DNA of 12,597 nt from Gemmatimonadota bacterium (GTDB lineage: Bacteria; Gemmatimonadota; Gemmatimonadetes; Gemmatimonadales; GWC2-71-9): assembly GCA_004357415.1 (NCBI GenBank), contig SMVY01000115.1, positions 1-12,597 on the forward strand, written 5' to 3'. The notes under the pieces were generated by a model, which searched no databases, was not told the DNA's origin, and saw nothing but the letters and a program-made list of their open reading frames with translations. The translations under genes and the position numbers were made by a program. Each line of letters begins with the position of its first letter. Positions within the stretch are counted from its first letter, which is position 1. This document shows, one piece after another, positions 7,001 to 12,597 of the stretch.

Positions 7001-7206
7001 TGCTCGATGAGGTCGGTGACCTCCTGTTCGACCTCCGCCGCCGAGGCACCCGGGTAGAGGGTGATGATCTGGGCGTTCTTGATGGTGAACTCGGGGTCTT
7101 CCAGACGGTTGAGGGTGCCGAACGTCATGAGCCCGGCAAACAGCAACACCAGGGTCAAAGTCCAGGTGATGACTTTCTTGTTGATCGAAAATTCGGCGAG
7201 ATTCAT
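4042..7206 (-). CDS. RND-family efflux pump, inner-membrane permease (AcrB-like)
   Basis: This 1054-residue protein has the full length of a resistance-nodulation-division pump and exports substrates using the proton gradient, working as a trimer with adaptor and outer-membrane channel. Seen: a first membrane helix (about 12-31), a large periplasmic loop starting ASAAEVEQEVTDLIE, a block of helices with LGMLVDNAIVVIDG around residues 398-411, a second helix preceding the second large loop (about 535-555), and C-terminal helices with LTGMLIKNSIVLIEEID. D402 corresponds to the proton-relay Asp407 of AcrB and K962 to Lys940; the neighbouring Asp408 position is Asn403. The second periplasmic region has an apparent extra loop near residues 840-875. 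Sixteen bases separate it from the adaptor gene and the Shine-Dalgarno sequence is weak, so coupling is likely. The substrate cannot be read from sequence; a multidrug or lipid-like substrate is plausible. Confidence 0.95.
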   Translation of the reverse strand: MNLAEFSINKKVITWTLTLVLLFAGLMTFGTLNRLEDPEFTIKNAQIITLYPGASAAEVEQEVTDLIEQATQELGQLKFVDSWSRRGVSIVRVTIKDQYDASTLPQVWDELRRKVGDYQGKLPPGAGPSLVNDDFGDVFGIYVAIYGEGYSNAQLREVAKLLRREIVPIAEVKKVVIWGAEPEVVYVEMARAKMAALEISQADIYRALSAKNLPAESGRIHVGPDYIAINPTGEFVSEQEFGDLLIRSLGGQDLVYLRDVATVRRGYQDPPRNILRFNGHPAVAIGVSTRTGGNVVTMGEEIQEKMRTLRSQIPLGMQFGVISMQSQAVVESINSFIINLIEAVIIVVVVLFLFMGLKSGFIIGAVLFLTIAGTFLVMGYEGVVLERISLGALIIALGMLVDNAIVVIDGMQVRIESGMDKVKAAIEVVGKNSTPLLGATAVAIMAFASISSSDDATGEYTRSLFTVILISLSLSWVTAMTITPLLGTMLLKPKPKKDDGGANDPYAGKAYQLYKRGLEACLRFRFVTVAVVVGLFVISMIAFGSLKQMFFPNSTRPQFYMEVYLPSGTHIRDTESTLARAEEYLLSVDGVTDVATALGGGDLRFLLTYSPVDGGSAYGAIFVSVDDWTKIDGIIPEVTATLDTLLPMATVNVKKFMLGPGEGGRVQLRISGPDRTVLREMAARSKQILREAGGQGIRDEWREKEKVIRPQLAEAQARRLGIDRPDVANVIKAAYAGIQTGVYRERDELLAIVARAPDYERTDFNLSELQIWSPAAQRMVPLGQVMTGTETVFEDATIFRRNRVTTIKIHADPKAGNLASELFARSKARIEVDLGVDVDTYFGRSSPEGVDPLAGHEAKTIPVKDADQIPLKDMPGYSIAWGGEAEDSARAQGALATAIPIFGGLMILMVILLFNAVRQPLIIFLTVPLAVIGVAWGLLLTDQPFGFMALLGFLSLTGMLIKNSIVLIEEIDGQIESGKDRFVAVVDSGVARMRPVSMAAATTILGMIPLLTDAFFISLAVTIMAGLLVATVLTLLVVPTLYVILFRIPNPESG

Positions 7207-7222
7207 CGAGTGACTCGTGCGG

Positions 7223-8314
7223 TTACTGCGAGAAATCCAAAGGGCGTACCTGCATGTCTTCCCGCAAGTTGTTGACCGCCGCTATGGCGATGGTTTCTCC
7301 GGCGACTAGGCCACTCAGAATCTGAATGTGATTAGGCGGGGTGATCTCTCCCACCGTCACAAGCCGGGACTGCACCATGTGGCTGTCGGAATCGTAGACC
7401 CACACGTGGCTGGTACCGGCCTCGTCGGCGTACACCGCCGTGACCGGAACCAGAAAGGTCTCGGCGTCCTGCCGTTGTGACTCTCCCGCCTTGGGACGGA
7501 CCCACACCTGGGCAGTCATACCCGACAGGATCTGAATGTCGTCCGGCTGCTGCATGGTGAACGTCGCGGCAAATGTCTGCGTGCGGCGGTCGGCTTCCGC
7601 CGCGACTTCCTTGAGACTGAGGGGATACTCTCTATCGGGAGCCACTGAGAAGGTGGCGACCGCCTCCATGCTCTGCCGCGGTTGCGGTTCTTGGGCCAGT
7701 GCCAGGATCTGCTCGGGGACGTTGATCACGATCTCAACCGTGCTCAGGTTCTGCAGACTGAGGATGATCTCTTTGGCCTGCACGTCCTCGAAATTTTCCA
7801 CGAACTTGCGGCCGACCCGGCCGCTGAAGGGCGCCCGCAACTCGGTGTAGCCGAGGTTCTGCTGGGCCCGCTGGTAGCGGGCCTTGGCCACGTCGCGCTG
7901 GGCCCGGTTGGCCTCCACCTCCGCCAGGGACACGGCCTCACGCTCGTACAGCCGTTTGTAGCGGTTGTAGTCGGCTTCGGTCTTCTCGAACGTTGCCCTG
8001 GCCTGGTCCCAATCGAGCTGGTAGTCGATCGGGTCGAGCCGGGCCAGCAACTGGCCGCGCACCACGGCGTCTCCCTCATTGACCGGTAGTCCGATAAGTG
8101 CCCCGGGTACCCGAAAGGCCAAGTCGGCGCGGTCGCTGGCCTGCACCGTGCCGGGAAACATCAGTCCCCGATTCTGGGCGGTGCCCACGGTGAGCATGGC
8201 CACGGGTCGAACGACGTCCGGCGCCGGCGCCTCCTCGCCACCGCCGCACGCGGCGAGTGCCAGGAGCGCGGTGGCCGTCCGCCACGCTGTCGATGTCGTT
8301 GGTGTGCTCCACAT
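7223..8314 (-). CDS. Periplasmic adaptor (membrane fusion protein) of the RND pump, lipoprotein
   Basis: The 363-residue protein bridges the RND pump and the outer-membrane factor. The N-terminus carries a lipoprotein signal ending in the lipobox LAAC with Cys23, so the mature protein should be anchored in the inner-membrane outer leaflet. A barrel-sandwich (lipoyl-like) half follows (about 65-95, with VNEGDAVVRGQLLARLDP). Next is a helical hairpin (about 95-160, rich in A, E, R, Y), the returning lipoyl half (LGYTELRAPFSGRVG), then beta-barrel and membrane-proximal domains. The start at 8314 is preferred because AAGAGGA lies 9 bases upstream and the lipobox then falls at a normal distance; an upstream in-frame ATG at 8365 overlaps the preceding gene and lacks such support. 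It begins 22 bases after the TolC-fusion stop. Confidence 0.94.
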   Translation of the reverse strand: MWSTPTTSTAWRTATALLALAACGGGEEAPAPDVVRPVAMLTVGTAQNRGLMFPGTVQASDRADLAFRVPGALIGLPVNEGDAVVRGQLLARLDPIDYQLDWDQARATFEKTEADYNRYKRLYEREAVSLAEVEANRAQRDVAKARYQRAQQNLGYTELRAPFSGRVGRKFVENFEDVQAKEIILSLQNLSTVEIVINVPEQILALAQEPQPRQSMEAVATFSVAPDREYPLSLKEVAAEADRRTQTFAATFTMQQPDDIQILSGMTAQVWVRPKAGESQRQDAETFLVPVTAVYADEAGTSHVWVYDSDSHMVQSRLVTVGEITPPNHIQILSGLVAGETIAIAAVNNLREDMQVRPLDFSQ

Positions 8315-8336
8315 CCTCGATAGTCCTCTTGTGCCG

Positions 8337-10667
8337 CTACTGCGACGGCGTGAGAGTGAGACCAATCCGAAGCCGGTCGACGAATGCCGCCTTGGCTTCG
8401 GGTGTTTGTTCGTTTTCGAACCAGGCGATCGACCGCTCGAAGGCGTTGAGGTCGATCAGGAACAAGTAGTTTGCCGCCGCGGAACCCTGATCGGCAGTGA
8501 AGCTCTCGTTCTGTGCTTCCAAAAGGTCGGTCACGTTGACTAGACCATGGGCGTACTTGTCCTGCACCACCATCAGATTGCGCCGTGCCCGGTCGGCCTG
8601 AATTTGGGTCAGTCGAATATTGGGGTACGAACTTTCCAGCCGCCGGATCGTGCGCCGCGTTCTCCGTTCGACGAGTTGCCGCGTCAACAGTTCCTGCTGG
8701 GTCAGCTCGGTCAACTGCGACTCGGTCTGACCCACGGCAAAGGCCCGCTCCGCTCCGATGAACAGCGGATATACCGCCTCGATGGATAGGATGGGCCGGC
8801 TGCGCGAGACCCCGGGCAGTTCCGGTTCTCGGTAGGCCTGGTATTGATAGTCGAAATTCAGGAAGAACGAGGGCAGGAACCAGCGCCGCTTCCGCTGGCT
8901 CACTTGAATGCTCTGGGCCTCGATCGTCCGGTCCAGCGACCGAACCTCGGGAGCGTTCTCGAGCGCCATGGCCACCATGGATTCCCGGAAAGCGGCCAGC
9001 TGCTGCTGGGTGGTCAGCAGGGCGTTCAGGTCGATGCCGGCAAAGAAGAAGTGGGCCGTATCGACGTGGATCTCCCGGGGCCGCCACCGGCGAGTCTGGT
9101 CTACCCCCAGGATCTGATTGAGACCGATGCGCTGCTCCTCCACCACCGCCTGGCCGCGGAGAACGTCGCCCCGCCGCTTGGCCACTTCCGCTTCCCAGCG
9201 GTAGACCTCGTTGGGTCCCGAGTAGCCGACCTCCAGTCGGTGCCGCGCCAGCTCCAGATTGTCCATCGTGAGCCGCAGGTTTTGGGCGTTGACCCGGTAC
9301 AGCAGCCGTGACAGCACCAGATCGAGATAGGCCTCGCCGGCGGCCCCAATGACGTCGAGCCGTTGGGTTTCCAGATTCTCCCGACTGCTCTCTTCCAGCC
9401 GCTTTGACGACCGGTAATTGCTTACCAGATGATCGTCATAGATCATCTGGCTGGCACTGAAACGAAGATTGAGCGCCTGGTCGGCGATCAGGCCCTCCAG
9501 CCCCTGCGGGTCCAGGGCCCGGTATTCCGGGGCCGCCACGATCTGCGGCAACAGGGGACTCAGCGCCAATTGGCGAAACTTGCGCGAGGTCTCGACCTGC
9601 TGGGTGACGATGGCCAGCGAGACGTTCCCTTCCTGCACCAGCCGTTGCACGTCCGTCAAATCCAGGGGCGTCTCGGCTAGCTGAAGATCTTCCTCGTTGA
9701 GAACCGTGGCTCGCACCAGGGTACTCAACCGGGGGGAATACCCGATCCGCGCCGCGGTACTTCCGTTGAGGTACAGCAAAGGGTCGACCGACAGGAACAC
9801 TGCCAGGTTCGCCGTCCCGACGCCTCGGATCAGTTCGCTGATGTTGAGCGCCACCCGCCGGGCCAACTGCGTTCGCTGGTCCGGCGTTCGAGTCATCAGC
9901 ACCCCGGCTTCCACGTCGTACAATCCCTCCAGGCTGTAGCTACGGAGGGTGAGGTTGGTGAGGAGTTCGATCAGGCCCTGCCGCTGGACCGGGGCCAATC
10001 GTGGAGTCGGTCCCAGCACCACGGCTTGAGTTCCTTGGGGTGCGGTGTGGGCCGGGGTCCCCGGCTCCACCGGCCAGAGGACGATGGTGACGCCGAGGAT
10101 CGCTTCCAGCGCAAGGAGTTCCGCGTCCAGTCGCTCCAGGCCGGTGGCGTATTCTGCCCCTACCACCAGCGCCACCGTGTCGGCCGGTGAAAGATCCAAC
10201 AGCTGGCGGAACTCGCTGTCCGCCCGGAGCGGGTTGGACTGAATCACCAGGTTCGACTCAACCGAACGGTCATCGCTGGCCTGGTGGATGTCGAACAGAT
10301 CGGGTCGTTGGATGAAAGTGGTGACCACCGGCTTGATGCGGTCCACTTGCCCCGCAGCCTGGCTCGCCAACGCACCGACTGCCAGGACCAAATCCACCTC
10401 GGGATCGGCGAGCGCCGCTTGCATCGCTTCCGTCATCCGCCCCGGATTCCAATCTGCGTTGAACGCCGGAGCGCGCTTGAACACGACCGTGTGCCGCCGA
10501 AGTAGCCGATCGAGTTCCGCCTCAATTCGGGTTACCACATCGTTGCCCGGTGCTACCCCCTCCTCAACGACTCCGATGACAATAACAGGCCCCGGATCGA
10601 GATCCTGAGCCACCGCAGCCGAGACCCACACACTGAGAAGAATGCACGCAAACATCAACCTGGCCAT
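8337..10667 (-). CDS. Fusion protein: ABC-type substrate-binding-like domain joined to a TolC-family outer-membrane factor
   Basis: The protein has 776 residues; ordinary TolC-family channels have about 420-500. Residues 1-20 form a signal peptide ending AVA before Gln21. Residues about 27-325 look like a periplasmic-binding fold of the ABC_sub_bind (TrpX-like) type: an opening strand VIVIGVV, DLVLAVGALASQAAGQV (92-108) followed by KPVVTTFI, a second-lobe DTVALVVGAEYATGLERL (163-180), and a family-like ending QLARRVALNISELIRG ... AARIGYSP. From about 335 to the end there are two TolC repeats. The first has VTQQVETSRKFRQLALSPLLPQI (354-376). The second, from about 565, ends with QDKYAHGLVNVTDLLEAQNE. 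The start at 10667 has AAGGAG 8 bases upstream. An alternative ATG at 10727 overlaps the nhaA stop (ATGA) but would put 20 extra residues before the signal peptide. Confidence 0.88.
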   Translation of the reverse strand: MARLMFACILLSVWVSAAVAQDLDPGPVIVIGVVEEGVAPGNDVVTRIEAELDRLLRRHTVVFKRAPAFNADWNPGRMTEAMQAALADPEVDLVLAVGALASQAAGQVDRIKPVVTTFIQRPDLFDIHQASDDRSVESNLVIQSNPLRADSEFRQLLDLSPADTVALVVGAEYATGLERLDAELLALEAILGVTIVLWPVEPGTPAHTAPQGTQAVVLGPTPRLAPVQRQGLIELLTNLTLRSYSLEGLYDVEAGVLMTRTPDQRTQLARRVALNISELIRGVGTANLAVFLSVDPLLYLNGSTAARIGYSPRLSTLVRATVLNEEDLQLAETPLDLTDVQRLVQEGNVSLAIVTQQVETSRKFRQLALSPLLPQIVAAPEYRALDPQGLEGLIADQALNLRFSASQMIYDDHLVSNYRSSKRLEESSRENLETQRLDVIGAAGEAYLDLVLSRLLYRVNAQNLRLTMDNLELARHRLEVGYSGPNEVYRWEAEVAKRRGDVLRGQAVVEEQRIGLNQILGVDQTRRWRPREIHVDTAHFFFAGIDLNALLTTQQQLAAFRESMVAMALENAPEVRSLDRTIEAQSIQVSQRKRRWFLPSFFLNFDYQYQAYREPELPGVSRSRPILSIEAVYPLFIGAERAFAVGQTESQLTELTQQELLTRQLVERRTRRTIRRLESSYPNIRLTQIQADRARRNLMVVQDKYAHGLVNVTDLLEAQNESFTADQGSAAANYLFLIDLNAFERSIAWFENEQTPEAKAAFVDRLRIGLTLTPSQ

Positions 10668-10675
10668 CAGGACCG

Positions 10676-10681
10676 CTCCTT
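10676..10681 (-). promoter_or_regulatory. Ribosome binding site deciding the start of the TolC fusion
   Basis: On the minus strand AAGGAG lies 8 bases before the ATG at 10667, which also opens a textbook signal peptide. The competing ATG at 10727, overlapping the nhaA stop as ATGA, has no such site. Confidence 0.65.
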
Positions 10682-10723
10682 GGGCTAACTCGGCATGACG
10701 CGACAACCACCTGGGACATGCGG

Positions 10724-12052
<1,329 letters not shown>

Positions 12053-12108
12053 ACATCTCCACCCACGGCTTCAGCGTGAGATCCAAGCGTCGGGGTCGGT
12101 TGAGTCGA

Positions 12109-12137
12109 ATGCTAGAGATAGCCGTTGCCGTGGCCAA
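12109..12137 (-). promoter_or_regulatory. Candidate promoter of the nhaA-efflux operon
   Basis: On the minus strand TTGGCC (12137-12132) and TAGCAT (12114-12109) are separated by 17 bases; each hexamer matches 4 of 6 consensus sigma-70 positions. It would give a leader of about 50 bases before the nhaA ATG. Pattern match only. Confidence 0.3.
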
Positions 12138-12188
12138 ACGGAAGAGTTGCTTTGAGTTGGCAGCGGCAGGACCCGTCGCCATGCCCTA

Positions 12189-12216
12189 TTGCCTCTTATC
12201 TGTAGGCCAGTAGATT
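12189..12216 (+). promoter_or_regulatory. Candidate promoter of the MlaE-type permease gene
   Basis: TTGCCT (12189-12194) and TAGATT (12211-12216) with a 16-base spacer each match 4 of 6 sigma-70 consensus bases, about 70 bases before the GTG at 12287. Pattern match only. Confidence 0.28.
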
Positions 12217-12286
12217 CCGGCCACTGTGGGGCCAGCGCCCTACCTACTCAAGCGTCTCAGCCGCCACCTCATACCCTGCGAGCCTC

Positions 12287-12597
12287 GTGACCAGTAACCT
12301 GGCCACTCCTGCCGATTCGACCGCCACCCGCCACGACGACGGGACCATGGTCGTGACCATGGCAGGCGACTGGCTCCTGAGCGGTGCCCTCCCCTCCCCC
12401 GACGCCCTGATCGAACAGCTACGCTCAGGCGTCAGCCGTCTGGCGTTCGACACCACGGCTCTGGCCGAGTGGGACACGGCGGCGCTCGCGTTCGTCCTCC
12501 AGCTCTCGGGCACCGCCCGGAACGCGTCCGTCCCGGTGGATGCCTCGGGGCTCCCGGCCGGTCTCCAGCGGTTGCTGGTGCTGGCCGAAGCCGTGCC
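12287..12597 (+). CDS. MlaE-type ABC transporter permease, N-terminal STAS domain (partial at right edge)
   Basis: The 103 visible residues match the N-terminal STAS-like domain found on many MlaE/YrbE permeases of the Mla phospholipid-transport system. Seen: MAGDWLLSGALPSPDALIEQ, then LAFDTTALAEWDTAALAFVL, and then GLPAGLQRLLVLAEAV at the edge. The pattern WxLxGxLP...FDTxxLxxWDxAxLxFL...GLPxGxxxLLxLAEAV is characteristic of that family. The membrane permease domain should follow outside the window. The likely function is lipid movement between the membranes, together with an ATPase and an MCE-domain protein expected downstream. The start is uncertain: GTG at 12287 is the most upstream plausible codon, with no clear Shine-Dalgarno sequence; ATG at 12354 or 12360 would still keep most of the domain. 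It is transcribed divergently from nhaA. Confidence 0.82.
   Translation, partial: MTSNLATPADSTATRHDDGTMVVTMAGDWLLSGALPSPDALIEQLRSGVSRLAFDTTALAEWDTAALAFVLQLSGTARNASVPVDASGLPAGLQRLLVLAEAV

Noticed and set aside
12244..12513. An 89-codon minus-strand open frame at the right end
   Set aside because: The plus strand encodes a recognisable MlaE STAS domain over the same bases; the minus frame is its shadow.

Overview
The window is GC-rich, densely coded DNA. It suggests a Gram-negative (diderm) bacterium, because it carries a complete tripartite RND efflux system with an outer-membrane channel and a lipoprotein adaptor, plus the start of an Mla-type lipid-transport permease. The gene order DUF512 radical-SAM protein, der, plsY is best known from Firmicutes but also occurs in some deep-branching Gram-negative phyla. 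With the GCTAAAGC-type hairpin repeats, this points loosely to an uncultured Gemmatimonadota/Acidobacteriota-like organism. That placement is an inference and not secure. No rRNA, tRNA, CRISPR, insertion sequence or phage gene was seen.

Layout. (1) 3334 down to 1, minus strand: a housekeeping block made of a PDZ/radical-SAM DUF512 protein, the ribosome-assembly GTPase Der (sharing one base with the DUF512 stop codon) and, after a 322-base gap, the phospholipid acyltransferase PlsY, which runs off the left edge and appears to use a CTG start. (2) 3570-3929, plus strand: an unrecognised 119-residue soluble protein. (3) 12052 down to 4042, minus strand: a probable four-gene operon of nhaA (Na+/H+ antiporter), a 776-residue fusion of an ABC-type substrate-binding-like domain to a TolC-type outer-membrane factor, a lipoprotein membrane-fusion adaptor and a 1054-residue RND pump. 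(4) From 12287, plus strand: the N-terminal STAS part of an MlaE-type ABC permease, cut by the right edge and divergent from nhaA.

How the genes could work together. The adaptor, RND pump and outer-membrane factor make a complete inner-to-outer-membrane export machine. Its unusual part is the roughly 300-residue periplasmic-binding-protein-like module in front of the TolC domain, which would lie in the periplasm. NhaA, first in the same run of genes, exchanges Na+ and H+ and so could link ion homeostasis to the proton-driven pump.

Two composite intergenic repeats (558-708 and 3944-4042) have the same design: two short hairpins in the same order, with paired base changes in the stems, followed by a GCACT-type heptamer array. 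In each case the array overlaps the stop codon of a minus-strand gene (der and the RND gene). They resemble REP-type elements combined with short heptameric repeats.
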